From NCBI GenBank assembly GCA_020349905.1, contig CP070702.1, positions 1,628,006 to 1,692,005 of the forward strand: a stretch of DNA of 64,000 nucleotides. Direction: 5' to 3'. The notes under the pieces were generated by a model that had not been told where the DNA came from, searched no databases, and worked only from the letters and a program-made list of their open reading frames with translations. The position numbers were made by a program, and so were the translations under genes. This document shows positions 51,573 to 59,703 of the stretch, piece after piece. How positions within the stretch are numbered: the stretch's first letter is position 1; each line of letters begins with the position of its first letter. The DNA is from Candidatus Eiseniibacteriota bacterium. Lineage in GTDB: Bacteria; Eisenbacteria; RBG-16-71-46; JAFGJU01.

Positions 51573-52367
51573 CTATTCGCGCTCATCTCGCTTGGCCTTG
51601 TTCCAGAGTTCGTCCATCTCCTCCAGCGTCGAGCCGGAGGGGGTCTTCCCCTCTTTTCCCAGCGCCTTCTCGATGTGCGCGAATCTTCTCTGAAACTTGG
51701 CCATCGTGTGTCTGAGGCAAACCTCGGGGTTCTCTCCGAGCTTCCTTGCCAGGTTGACCACGGAGAAGAGCAGGTCGCCGATCTCCTTTCCCGCGGCCTC
51801 ACGGCGCCCTTCTGAAAGCGCCTCTTCCAGCTCCTGAAGTTCTTCTCTCATCTTGGCGATGACGTCCCCGGGCTTCGGCCAGTCGAAGCCCACCGCGGCT
51901 GCCTTCTCCTGAAGGCGGAAGGAGGCCACGAGGGCCGAGAGAGTCGGAGAGAGCCCTTCCAGGAGGGAAGACTGTTCCGGTTCCTCCTGGAGCTTTATCT
52001 CTTCCCATTGCCTGCACACTTCCCCGGGTTCACGGATGTCCGTCTCTCCGAAGACGTGAGGGTGGCGTCTCCTCATCTTCTCTTGCGTGGAAGTGACCAC
52101 GTCGTTCAGCGTGAACAGGCCTCGTTCCCTCGCTATCTCGATGCAGAATACGAGCAGGAAGATGAGGTCCCCCAGCTCTTCGGCCAGCTTGGAGTGCTGC
52201 TCGGCCGCGATTGCGTCGATGAGCTCGTGGGCTTCTTCCAGGATGTATGGAGTAAGAGACGAGATTGTCTGGCGCCTGTCCCAGGGACAACCCTGCTCAC
52301 CCCGCAACACTCTACACAGCGGAAGCAGGCTGTCCAGGGTCGCCTCGCCGTCCGGGGATTCCTTCAT
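51573..52367 (-). CDS. mazG: MazG nucleoside triphosphate pyrophosphohydrolase
   Basis: The protein has 264 residues from ATG 52367, with GGAGG about 12 bases upstream; a TTG at 52379 is too close to that site. Two MazG halves are visible. The N-terminal half has 'LRGEQGCPWDRRQTISSLTPYILEEAHELIDAI' and 'EELGDLIFLLVF' (the EExxE...ExxD metal sites). The C-terminal half has 'EELQELEEALSEG' and 'KEIGDLLFSVVNLARKLG'. It hydrolyses NTPs and dNTPs to the monophosphate, clearing aberrant nucleotides. Length and two-domain layout equal E. coli MazG. It is 32 bases downstream of the DUF885 gene on the same strand, so probably co-transcribed. Confidence 0.96.
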   Translation of the reverse strand: MKESPDGEATLDSLLPLCRVLRGEQGCPWDRRQTISSLTPYILEEAHELIDAIAAEQHSKLAEELGDLIFLLVFCIEIARERGLFTLNDVVTSTQEKMRRRHPHVFGETDIREPGEVCRQWEEIKLQEEPEQSSLLEGLSPTLSALVASFRLQEKAAAVGFDWPKPGDVIAKMREELQELEEALSEGRREAAGKEIGDLLFSVVNLARKLGENPEVCLRHTMAKFQRRFAHIEKALGKEGKTPSGSTLEEMDELWNKAKRDERE

Positions 52368-52399
52368 CGTTCTGCGCAAGCCTCCGGGTGTTGGTGCGC

Positions 52400-54193
52400 C
52401 TATTCCACCGGCTCACCCAGCATCATCTTTTTGAGGTACTGGAGCGGAGGTGAGCCGAAACTCAGGAGCTTATCGTTGAAACCCTTTTGCGTGTATCTGT
52501 CCCCCAGCTTCTCCCGGTAGAGCCTCTCGAGCTCCACGATGCCCTGCAGGCCAACGAAGTACGTGACCAGCTGGGTGGACGTGAGCGACGCCCGCACTAT
52601 CTTTCCTCTGGCCTCGCTCTCTTCCTGAAAGCCGCCGTTGATCATCAGATCCAGGGCTTCTTCCTCCGTCATGGTGCCTGTGTGAAGCCCCACGTCGATT
52701 ATGGTGTTTATCACGGCCCTCAGGTAGAACTTGAGCTGTGACAGCTTCAGTCTCGGGTCACCGTCTCCGTAGCCGGCCGCTAGCATCACCCTCTCCGAGT
52801 ACATGGCCCAGCCTTCCACGAAGGGCCCGCTTCCGACGACCGCGCGCACGAGCGAGGGAAAGCGGTTGGCATACGCACCCTGCACGTAGTGTCCAGGCAG
52901 CCCCTCGTGAATGCACAGGATTCTGAGCAGGAAGTCGTTGTACTCGCGCAGATAGGACTCAACCTGTTCGTTCGACCAGTCCTCCGGAACCGGGGCCACG
53001 TAAAAGAAAGTCGGCAGCCCCCTGTCCAGAGGTCCGGGGGATTCCAGCCCCGCGATGGCCACACCTCGCTCGAATTCGGGTGTCCACTCCATCTCGAGCT
53101 TCTCTCCCTCCGGGAGCGTGATAATGTCCTTCTCGCGGATGAAGCTCTCCAGCTCCGCGAGACACTTCCTGCACTCATCCAGCAACTCGTCCGGTTGGCA
53201 GTGTACGTCGGCGATCCTGGAGTAGACTGCTCTGGCGACCTGTTGGTCCGTCAGGCCCTCCTGGGCCGGCTCCTTTCCGAAGAACTCCACGTAGAGCTCC
53301 CGGGAAATCCGGACTATCTCTTCCCTGACCGCTTCGTATTCTGCCCTGGCTCTCGAGACCAGCTCTTCGGGGGTCGCTTCTGAGTGGAGGACGTGGCTGA
53401 GCTTCCTTGCGTACAGTTCCTTTCCGAGTCGATAGTCGGCAGTGGAGCGTTCCAGAAGCTCTTTCTCCAGGTATTCTCCGAAGGACTCCAGTGCCTCGAC
53501 CGCCACTCTCGAGGCGCTCTCGAGGGAGTCTCGCAGTCCGGGCGCGTTCTGCCCGGCCTTCTTGAGGTCCCCCGTGACCAGGGAGATGCATCCCGCGTTC
53601 TGCTTGATGGCCGTCTCCGTGTCTATGCGGGCCGGAGACTTGAGGTTTGCCCTGGCCTGCTCCAGAAGGCGCGGGAACTCCTTCAGCCTCGATATGGCAT
53701 CTTCCAGCCTCGCGTCCCAGGGAGCGAAATCCCGGCTCAGCAGAGAGCGTATGGAACCTCCGGCAAGCTGGGTATAGAAGAGCGGGGAGCGCTCCCACTC
53801 CCTGAGCTCCTCGAGGGAGAAGAGCCGCCTCTCGATATTGTCCCTGAGAATGAGGCAGTCGTAGCGATGGAGCGTGCTGAGACCGGAGAGGTCTAGGCCG
53901 GAGAGTTCGTCCAGAAACCGTCCCAGCATCTCTGTCTTCTTCTGGAAGGCGGCGGGACTAACGTCGTCCAGCTGTCCGTCGAATTCGTGTACGCCGTTGA
54001 AAGTGGCGCTGACCGGGCTCATGCTGAAGTGCCAGGCGAAGTACCTCTTGGAAAGTTCCACGAAGCCGCTGTCTCCCGCGGTGCTAAGTGAACCCACGGG
54101 AAAGGAGTAGATGCTCTCCTGGGCGCCGGAGACAGAGACGAGCAACAGGCTCGCAAGGAGCCAGGAAAAGTGAAGGAACGCCTTGCGATACAT
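52400..54193 (-). CDS. Secreted DUF885 family protein (putative zinc metallopeptidase)
   Basis: The protein has 597 residues with a signal peptide at 1-24 (VSGAQE). The DUF885 fold is nearly all helical. The conserved 'CIHEGLPGHYVQ' near residue 424 supplies two His and a Glu in an HExxPGH arrangement, and 'EGWAMYSERVML' near 460 supplies a further Glu; together these resemble the metal site of M32-like or gluzincin-type peptidases. 'WHFSMSPVSATFNGVHEFD' at the N-terminus is another family mark. Probably an exported peptidase, though the family is only partly characterised. AGGAGG lies 6 bases before the ATG. Divergent from alanine racemase. Confidence 0.9.
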   Translation of the reverse strand: MYRKAFLHFSWLLASLLLVSVSGAQESIYSFPVGSLSTAGDSGFVELSKRYFAWHFSMSPVSATFNGVHEFDGQLDDVSPAAFQKKTEMLGRFLDELSGLDLSGLSTLHRYDCLILRDNIERRLFSLEELREWERSPLFYTQLAGGSIRSLLSRDFAPWDARLEDAISRLKEFPRLLEQARANLKSPARIDTETAIKQNAGCISLVTGDLKKAGQNAPGLRDSLESASRVAVEALESFGEYLEKELLERSTADYRLGKELYARKLSHVLHSEATPEELVSRARAEYEAVREEIVRISRELYVEFFGKEPAQEGLTDQQVARAVYSRIADVHCQPDELLDECRKCLAELESFIREKDIITLPEGEKLEMEWTPEFERGVAIAGLESPGPLDRGLPTFFYVAPVPEDWSNEQVESYLREYNDFLLRILCIHEGLPGHYVQGAYANRFPSLVRAVVGSGPFVEGWAMYSERVMLAAGYGDGDPRLKLSQLKFYLRAVINTIIDVGLHTGTMTEEEALDLMINGGFQEESEARGKIVRASLTSTQLVTYFVGLQGIVELERLYREKLGDRYTQKGFNDKLLSFGSPPLQYLKKMMLGEPVE

Positions 54194-54283
54194 GTAGACC
54201 TCCTATGGAAAAGCAGTGGCTTGACCGACAGAGCTTATCACATCCATCATCTGGATTCAGCAGGGATTTGCCCCGACTCGCAC

Positions 54284-54312
54284 TTGCGCTGCCGCGGGGC
54301 GTGTGGTATAAG
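54284..54312 (+). promoter_or_regulatory. Promoter of alr
   Basis: TTGCGC (54284-54289), 17-base spacer, TATAAG (54307-54312), about 40 bases before the transcription-to-ATG interval ends at 54360. Confidence 0.7.
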
Positions 54313-54359
54313 TCGAGTCGAACACCTTCAGGCCCGCTGGGCGGCAACAGGAGTGCGAG

Positions 54360-55604
54360 ATGAAGTTTCCGGCATGGGTTGAAATCGACCTCGATGCGCT
54401 GGGGCACAACGTTCAGGCGCTGAGAGCGCTTGTCGGCCGGGAGACCAAGATTTGCCTGGTCGTGAAGGCCGACGCCTACGGACACGGTGCAGTCGAGGTG
54501 GCCCGCGCAGCGCTCGGGGCAGGCGTGGACATGCTGGGCGTGGCTACCCTGCACGAGGGAATAGAGCTTCGCAGAGCCAACGTGTCCTCCCCCATGTTGG
54601 TGCTCAGCCCTTCGCTTCCCACGGAGATAGAGGAGCTCATAGAGTATCGACTCCGTCCCTCCGTTTCGAGCCTGACTTTCGCGCGGGAGCTCTCCAGGGC
54701 GAGCCAGGAGCAGTCGACCGTTACGCCCTTCCACGTTGAGGTGGACACAGGGATGGGGCGGACGGGCCTCGACTACGAGTCGGCCTACGAGACCCTGAGG
54801 GAGCTTTCTCAGCTTCCCGCCGTCACCGTGGAAGGCGTCTACACACATTTCCCCGACGCCGACAATCCGGATTTGAGTTTTGCCAGGATGCAGGTGAAGA
54901 TGTTTAGCTCCCTGCTCGTCCGGCTGAAGGAGGAGGGCATCTGTTTCGAGCTCATCCACGCGGCCAACAGTGCGGGCATGGTGAACCTGCCTGAGTCTCT
55001 TCTCAACATGGTGAGGCCCGGCCTGCTGGCCTACGGACTGCGACCCGGAGGTGAAGCGACTACAGGCTGCGACGTTCGACCGGTGATGAGCTTTAAGAGC
55101 TGCGTCGTCCAGCTCAGACGCGTTCAGGCAGGCAGCTACATAAGCTACGGCAGAACGTGTCGCGTGGCCAAAGACTCCGTCATCGCTGTGGTGCCCGTCG
55201 GCTACGGCCACGGCTACAGCTGGACCCTCTCGAATTCCGGCGAGATGCTGGTGCGAGGCAGGAGGGCTCCCATCGTGGGAAGGGTCACCATGGACCTCAC
55301 GATGCTCGACGTAACCCACGTCCCGGACGTGACAGAAGGAGACGAGGTCGTTCTCTTCGGGAGGCAGGGTGAGGAACAGATCACCGTGGACGAGGTGGCG
55401 CGGAAGGCGGGCACCCTGAGTTACGAGATACTATGTTCGATCGGAAAGAGAGTCGTTAGAACGTTTCTTCTGGACAACCGCCCCAGCAAGGTTCTGACAC
55501 TTGTGGGTGAACGGAAGGAGGTCCGGCCGACTGAGGGAAACAAGTGCCAGCAGCCCGTAGTTCAGTACCTCTCCGTCCCGGCCATCACCGACGAAAGAGG
55601 GTGA
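54360..55604 (+). CDS. alr: Alanine racemase
   Basis: The protein has 414 residues. The PLP lysine is K36 in 'VVKADAYGHG', and the second catalytic base is Y263 in 'SYGRTC'. 'VEVDTGMGRTG', 'HAANSAG', 'RPGLLAYG' and 'VGRVTMDLTMLDV' are all in place. It makes D-alanine for peptidoglycan. About 35 extra residues follow the usual C-terminus (from 'LTLVGERKEV') with no recognised motif. AGGAGTG precedes the ATG. The small Tudor-like gene begins 5 bases after the stop, so the two are probably co-translated, and deoB follows. Confidence 0.97.
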   Translation: MKFPAWVEIDLDALGHNVQALRALVGRETKICLVVKADAYGHGAVEVARAALGAGVDMLGVATLHEGIELRRANVSSPMLVLSPSLPTEIEELIEYRLRPSVSSLTFARELSRASQEQSTVTPFHVEVDTGMGRTGLDYESAYETLRELSQLPAVTVEGVYTHFPDADNPDLSFARMQVKMFSSLLVRLKEEGICFELIHAANSAGMVNLPESLLNMVRPGLLAYGLRPGGEATTGCDVRPVMSFKSCVVQLRRVQAGSYISYGRTCRVAKDSVIAVVPVGYGHGYSWTLSNSGEMLVRGRRAPIVGRVTMDLTMLDVTHVPDVTEGDEVVLFGRQGEEQITVDEVARKAGTLSYEILCSIGKRVVRTFLLDNRPSKVLTLVGERKEVRPTEGNKCQQPVVQYLSVPAITDERG

Positions 55605-55609
55605 GATGA

Positions 55610-55807
55610 GTGGCGAGAGAACAAGTCTTCAGCGTGGGAGACAGAGTGAGCCACAAGATCTTCGGTGAAGGTCTAGTGCTCGAGACAATGGGCCAGGGAG
55701 ACAGACAGAGCGTCGTTGTTTCATTCTCGTCAGATAAGTCTCAGAGGAAGCTCATGCTCAAGTTCGCGAAGCTCTCGAAGGTGGAGAGAGTCGAGACCGG
55801 GGCATAG
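55610..55807 (+). CDS. Small stand-alone UvrD/PcrA C-terminal (Tudor-like) domain protein
   Basis: The protein has 65 residues. 'FSVGDRVSHKIFGEGLVLETMGQGDRQSVVVSF' followed by 'RKLMLKFAKL' closely follows the C-terminal Tudor-like domain of PcrA/UvrD helicases, which contacts RNA polymerase; here it is free of any helicase. GTG start at 55610 with AGAGGGTGAG directly upstream, overlapping the end region of alr. It may act as an RNA-polymerase or nucleic-acid adaptor, or belong to the DUF3553-like small proteins. Its position between cell-wall and nucleoside genes gives no further clue. Confidence 0.82.
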   Translation: MAREQVFSVGDRVSHKIFGEGLVLETMGQGDRQSVVVSFSSDKSQRKLMLKFAKLSKVERVETGA

Positions 55808-55846
55808 CCCGTCTGAGACGTCCCTTTCAACTTCCTGTTTTCTCAC

Positions 55847-57031
55847 ATGCGAATTACCGTAATAGTCCTCGACGGCGTCGGCATAGGAGAGCTTCCTGAC
55901 GCGGCTCTGTATGGAGACGCCGGAAGCGATACGCTCGGCAACACGTGCGAGTCGATGGGAGGGCTCGAACTGCCCAACCTGGAGCGGTTGGGGCTGGGCT
56001 GCATCGGGCCTCTCAGAGGCGTCAAGGCCGTTGCCGAGCCCGCGGCCTGCTACGGGAAGATGGCGGAGAAATCCCCGGGCAAGGACAGCACGTCCGGTCA
56101 CTGGGAACTCATGGGCCTGGTCCTGGACAGGCCCTTCCCGACGTATCCGGACGGTTTCCCCGAGGTGCTCGTTCGCGAATTCGAGGCGAGGACGGGAAGA
56201 CGCGCCATTGGAAACATGCCTTATTCCGGCACAGAGATCTTGAGAGTCCTCGGCGACGAACACATCAAGACCGGTTCCTTGATCCTTTATACCTCCGCAG
56301 ACAGCGTGTTTCAGCTTGCCGCCCACGAGAGCCTCGTGCCGGTGGACGAGCTCTACGAATACTGCCGCATCGCCAGAGAACTCCTGGTAGGAGAGCACGG
56401 AGTCGCAAGGGTGATAGCGCGCCCGTTCGAGGGTGAAAGCGGAAGCTACAGACGAACGGCCAGAAGAAAGGATTTTTCACTGCCGCCCTTTGACGATACA
56501 ATCCTGGATGCCCTGGTGCGGCACGGCGCGGGAGTCCTGGCAATAGGGAAGGTGGCGGACCTCTTCGCCGGGCGCGGGTTCACGCGCGAGATCCGGGCAA
56601 AGTCCAACGACGAGGGAATGAAAGCCCTCGCCGCCGTCGGCGGAGCAGAGGAGCGTTTTGTGCTGGCCAATCTGGGCGATTTTGATACCCTGTGGGGGCA
56701 TCGCAACGACACGGAAGCGTTCGCCAGAGGTCTGGAAGAGTTCGACCGCTGGCTGGGCCCGTTTCTGAACGGGCTCTCGACGGACGACGTTCTTTTCGTC
56801 ACGAGCGACCACGGATGCGACCCGACCACTCCGAGCACGGACCACTCGAGGGAGTACGTTCCGCTTCTCGTCTACGGCCGGCGTCTCCGCGGGGGAGTGA
56901 ACCTCGGTCTGAGAGAGAGCTTTGCAGACGTGGGCGCCACTATCGCCCGGCTCATGAAGATAGAAGGAACAGGAGAAGGTAAGAGTTTTGCGGAGGAGAT
57001 AAGTTTTGACACCACACAACGATTTGCGTGA
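55847..57031 (+). CDS. deoB: Phosphopentomutase
   Basis: The protein has 394 residues. The alkaline-phosphatase fold has metal ligands in 'VIVLDGVGIGELPDA' (D9), 'NLGDFDTLWGHRND' and 'VTSDHGCDPTTPSTDHSRE'. The phospho-accepting Thr is T82 in 'KDSTSGHWELMG'. It interconverts ribose or deoxyribose 1-phosphate and 5-phosphate, feeding DeoC, whose gene lies two places on. Length is normal. The start ATG 55847 has only a weak ribosome site (TTTCTCAC upstream). The next frame (cdd) begins inside its last codons, indicating coupled translation. Confidence 0.97.
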   Translation: MRITVIVLDGVGIGELPDAALYGDAGSDTLGNTCESMGGLELPNLERLGLGCIGPLRGVKAVAEPAACYGKMAEKSPGKDSTSGHWELMGLVLDRPFPTYPDGFPEVLVREFEARTGRRAIGNMPYSGTEILRVLGDEHIKTGSLILYTSADSVFQLAAHESLVPVDELYEYCRIARELLVGEHGVARVIARPFEGESGSYRRTARRKDFSLPPFDDTILDALVRHGAGVLAIGKVADLFAGRGFTREIRAKSNDEGMKALAAVGGAEERFVLANLGDFDTLWGHRNDTEAFARGLEEFDRWLGPFLNGLSTDDVLFVTSDHGCDPTTPSTDHSREYVPLLVYGRRLRGGVNLGLRESFADVGATIARLMKIEGTGEGKSFAEEISFDTTQRFA

Positions 57032-57392
57032 GACGGCGAAGAGGGCGATGGAGAACAGCAGGTCACCGTTCTCCGGACTCAAGGTGGGGGCCGCGCTCAA
57101 GGCGAAGAGCGGGAAGGTCTTTGCGGGGGCCAACATCGAGACTGCTTCGCTGGGCCTCACAATCTGCGCGGAGAGAGTCGCACTGTTCTCCGCAATTGCA
57201 GGCGGCGAGAGGGAATTCGAGGAGATAGCGATCGTCTCTTCCGCCGACGAGCCCATACCGCCGTGCGGAGCCTGCAGGCAGGTCATGTGGGAGTTGTGTG
57301 GGGACATCAGGGTGTCGACCCACGACCTTAAGGGAGCCAGCGAGAGTTTTAAGCTCTCAGAACTATTGCCTTTTCCGTTTGAGAAGTTCTAG
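57006..57392 (+). CDS. cdd: Cytidine deaminase
   Basis: The protein has 128 residues. Zinc ligands are C54, C87 and C90, with the catalytic Glu E56 ('TICAERVALF', 'PCGACRQVM'). 'SRSPFSGLKVGAAL' is the usual N-terminal block; keeping it intact requires the TTG start at 57006, which has GGAGGAG upstream and overlaps deoB by 26 bases. It converts cytidine and deoxycytidine to uridine forms for the pyrimidine phosphorylase encoded at 58390. Tetrameric short form. Confidence 0.95.
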   Translation: MTPHNDLRETAKRAMENSRSPFSGLKVGAALKAKSGKVFAGANIETASLGLTICAERVALFSAIAGGEREFEEIAIVSSADEPIPPCGACRQVMWELCGDIRVSTHDLKGASESFKLSELLPFPFEKF

Positions 57393-57465
57393 CGCCCTGA
57401 ATCCGTGCGAGGGACATTCTGCGTTTTCTACGTGATTTCTGGGCCCTGTCCCACGAGAGGTACTT

Positions 57466-58332
57466 ATGAAGAACGAGGAGCTTGTCGAGAGGATAGCGAG
57501 AGAAGTACTTCAGAGGCTTCGACAGGAGTCGGAGCCAACTGGGGGCGGATCCGAACAGGTGTGCCTGACGTGCATCGCCTGCGGAGAATGTGTCACTCGC
57601 AGGCCCGAGGCGGTGGCCGCCCTGGTGAATGCAGGAGCGTCACGCGTCTCCTCTACTGCGGGCGCAGCGCCCAGGGACGAGACGATCGCCTCGCTCATCG
57701 ACCACACGCTTCTCAAGCCGGACGCGACCCGCGAGGACATCGCCAAGTTGTGCGACGAGGCCGTCAGGCATGGTTTCGCGGCCGTGTGCGTCCAACCCTG
57801 CCACGTACGTCTGGTCGCAGAGCGTCTCGACAAAGCCGGGGTGAAAACCAGGGCGTGCACGGTTGTCGGCTTTCCTCAAGGCGCGAACCGAAGTGACGTC
57901 AAGGCAGTTGAGGCCAGAAAAGCCGTGGGTGACGGGGCGAGAGAGATTGACATGGTCATGAACGTCGGAGTGCTCAAGTCGGGCGATTACAGGTACGTTG
58001 AGAGTGACATCAGGGGGGTCGTGGAGGCGTGCGGCAGAGGCGTTGTGACCAAGGTGATTCTGGAGACGGGCTACCTCAGCGACGAGGAGAAGATAAAGGC
58101 GTGCGCTCTGGCCAAGGCCGCGGGCGTGGATTACGTCAAAACCTCAACCGGCTTCGGCCCCAGAGGGGCCAGTGTCGAAGACGTGCAGCTGATGAGAAAA
58201 GTCGTCGGTGAAGATGTGGGCGTGAAGGCGGCGGGGGGCATAAGAACGGCCGCAGATTTGAGGAAGATGGTGGAGGCCGGAGCGACCCGCATAGGTACCA
58301 GCGCGAGCATCAAGATAATCGGCTCGGCTTGA
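57466..58332 (+). CDS. deoC: Deoxyribose-phosphate aldolase with extra Cys-rich N-terminus
   Basis: The protein has 288 residues, about 70 longer than the usual 220. The aldolase core starts near residue 74 ('IASLIDHTLLKPDAT'); the Schiff-base lysine is K225 in 'YVKTSTGFG', and 'KVILETGYL' carries the second Lys site. The extra N-terminus has two parts. First comes an amphipathic helix 'EELVERIAREVLQRL' (residues 4-18), very like the encapsulation peptides that steer enzymes into bacterial microcompartments. Then comes a CX2CX2CX2C motif (C33, C36, C39, C42). It splits deoxyribose 5-phosphate to acetaldehyde and glyceraldehyde 3-phosphate. No shell-protein gene is in the window. GAGAGG lies before the ATG. 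Confidence 0.95.
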   Translation: MKNEELVERIAREVLQRLRQESEPTGGGSEQVCLTCIACGECVTRRPEAVAALVNAGASRVSSTAGAAPRDETIASLIDHTLLKPDATREDIAKLCDEAVRHGFAAVCVQPCHVRLVAERLDKAGVKTRACTVVGFPQGANRSDVKAVEARKAVGDGAREIDMVMNVGVLKSGDYRYVESDIRGVVEACGRGVVTKVILETGYLSDEEKIKACALAKAAGVDYVKTSTGFGPRGASVEDVQLMRKVVGEDVGVKAAGGIRTAADLRKMVEAGATRIGTSASIKIIGSA

Positions 58333-58389
58333 GAGCCCCTCTCTACCCCTTCGTATCTCGGGCTAAACCGCGGGACATAAGGGAACCTC

Positions 58390-59691
58390 ATGAACGCTTA
58401 TCACATCATAGCCAAGAAAAGGGACAAGCAGTCTCTCTCTTCGAAGGAGCTGGAATTCTTCGTGCGAGGCTTCGCCGACGGCTCCGTGACCGACTACCAG
58501 ATGTCCGCTTTTCTCATGGCCGTGTTCCTGAACGGTATGAATCCCGAGGAGACCGTCAGTCTCACGCTGGCAATGATGGGCACCGGAAAGGTCCTGGACC
58601 TGAGTGCGATTCCTGGAAAGAAAGTCGACAAGCACAGCACCGGAGGAGTCGGGGACAAGGTTTCGCTCGTGCTTGCGCCTCTGGTCGCCGCCGCCGGCGT
58701 GAAGGTACCGATGGTGTCCGGCAGAACGCTTGGACACACGGGTGGCACGCTCGACAAACTCGAGTCGATCCCACGACTCAGAACGCACCTTACGTCCGCG
58801 GAATTCGTGAAGAACGTGGAAAAGGTGGGGTTTAGCATCGTCGCGCAGAGCAGCGAACTGGTGCCGGCTGATGAGGGAATGTACGCCCTCAGAGGAGTCA
58901 CCGGAACCGTGGAGTCGATTCCGCTGATCGTGAGCAGCATATTGAGCAAGAAGTTCGCCGCGGGCATTGACTCCATCGTGTTCGACGTAAAATGCGGTGG
59001 CGGCGCTTTCATGGCGGACCTTGCCAGCGCCCGGGGCCTGGCGCAGGAGCTCGTCCGCGTGTGCAGCTTGCTGGGAAAGACGGGAAGGGCCTTCATAACG
59101 GACATGGCGCAGCCTCTCGGCCGCGCTGTCGGAAACGCTCTCGAGGTCAAGGAGACGATAGAATGCCTGCGCGGAGGAGGTCCGCACGACCTGCGCGAAT
59201 TGACGCTGGAGCTGGGGGCGGAGATGCTTTCGCTCGCAGGGGTCGAAAAGGTCAGAGGCAAGGCCGTTTCCTTACTCGAGAAGCTTCTGGACGGAGGTCA
59301 GGCGTTGGAGGCGTTCCGGAAATTCGTGGAAGCTCAGGGTGGAAATGGGGGAGTAGTCAGCGACGACTCTCTGCTCCCGGGCGCGCGCTCAGTCCGCACG
59401 GTGACCGCGCGAGAAGAGGGGTTCGTGTCTTCCATAGACGCCAGGGCGCTGGGTGAGCTGTGCGTTGACATGGGTGGGGGGCGGCGGAGGCGTGACGATG
59501 AAATAGACAAGTCGGTGGGCTTCCTGCTCGAGGCCAAGGTGGGCGAGAAGGTCTCGAAGGGAAGTCCGTTGTGCGAGGTGCATTCCAGCAGCGAGAAAGG
59601 CGAGACAACGGAGAGGGTCAGAGAAGCGTTCCGAATAGGCGAACAGCCGCCGGGGGAACGGCGCATTCTTCTGGAACGGGTGGACGGTTGA
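58390..59691 (+). CDS. Thymidine/pyrimidine-nucleoside phosphorylase
   Basis: The protein has 433 residues, matching the family. The signature 'SGRTLGHTGGTLDKLES' is complete, with 'KVDKHSTGGVGDKVSL' (phosphate site) and 'VFDVKCGGGAFM' as further landmarks. The C-terminal domain has 'KSVGFLLEAKVGEKVSKGSPL'. It releases (deoxy)ribose 1-phosphate from pyrimidine nucleosides; the sugar phosphate then goes through DeoB and DeoC. Whether it is DeoA (thymidine only) or Pdp (both uridine and thymidine) needs alignment. The start ATG 58390 has AAGGGAA upstream. Ends 12 bases from the convergent PBP gene. Confidence 0.95.
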   Translation: MNAYHIIAKKRDKQSLSSKELEFFVRGFADGSVTDYQMSAFLMAVFLNGMNPEETVSLTLAMMGTGKVLDLSAIPGKKVDKHSTGGVGDKVSLVLAPLVAAAGVKVPMVSGRTLGHTGGTLDKLESIPRLRTHLTSAEFVKNVEKVGFSIVAQSSELVPADEGMYALRGVTGTVESIPLIVSSILSKKFAAGIDSIVFDVKCGGGAFMADLASARGLAQELVRVCSLLGKTGRAFITDMAQPLGRAVGNALEVKETIECLRGGGPHDLRELTLELGAEMLSLAGVEKVRGKAVSLLEKLLDGGQALEAFRKFVEAQGGNGGVVSDDSLLPGARSVRTVTAREEGFVSSIDARALGELCVDMGGGRRRRDDEIDKSVGFLLEAKVGEKVSKGSPLCEVHSSSEKGETTERVREAFRIGEQPPGERRILLERVDG

Positions 59692-59703
59692 CCCGGACCT
59701 TTC

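Noticed and set aside
54084..55319. 411-codon open frame on the minus strand
   Set aside because: Antisense to alr, whose PLP lysine and catalytic Tyr are intact.
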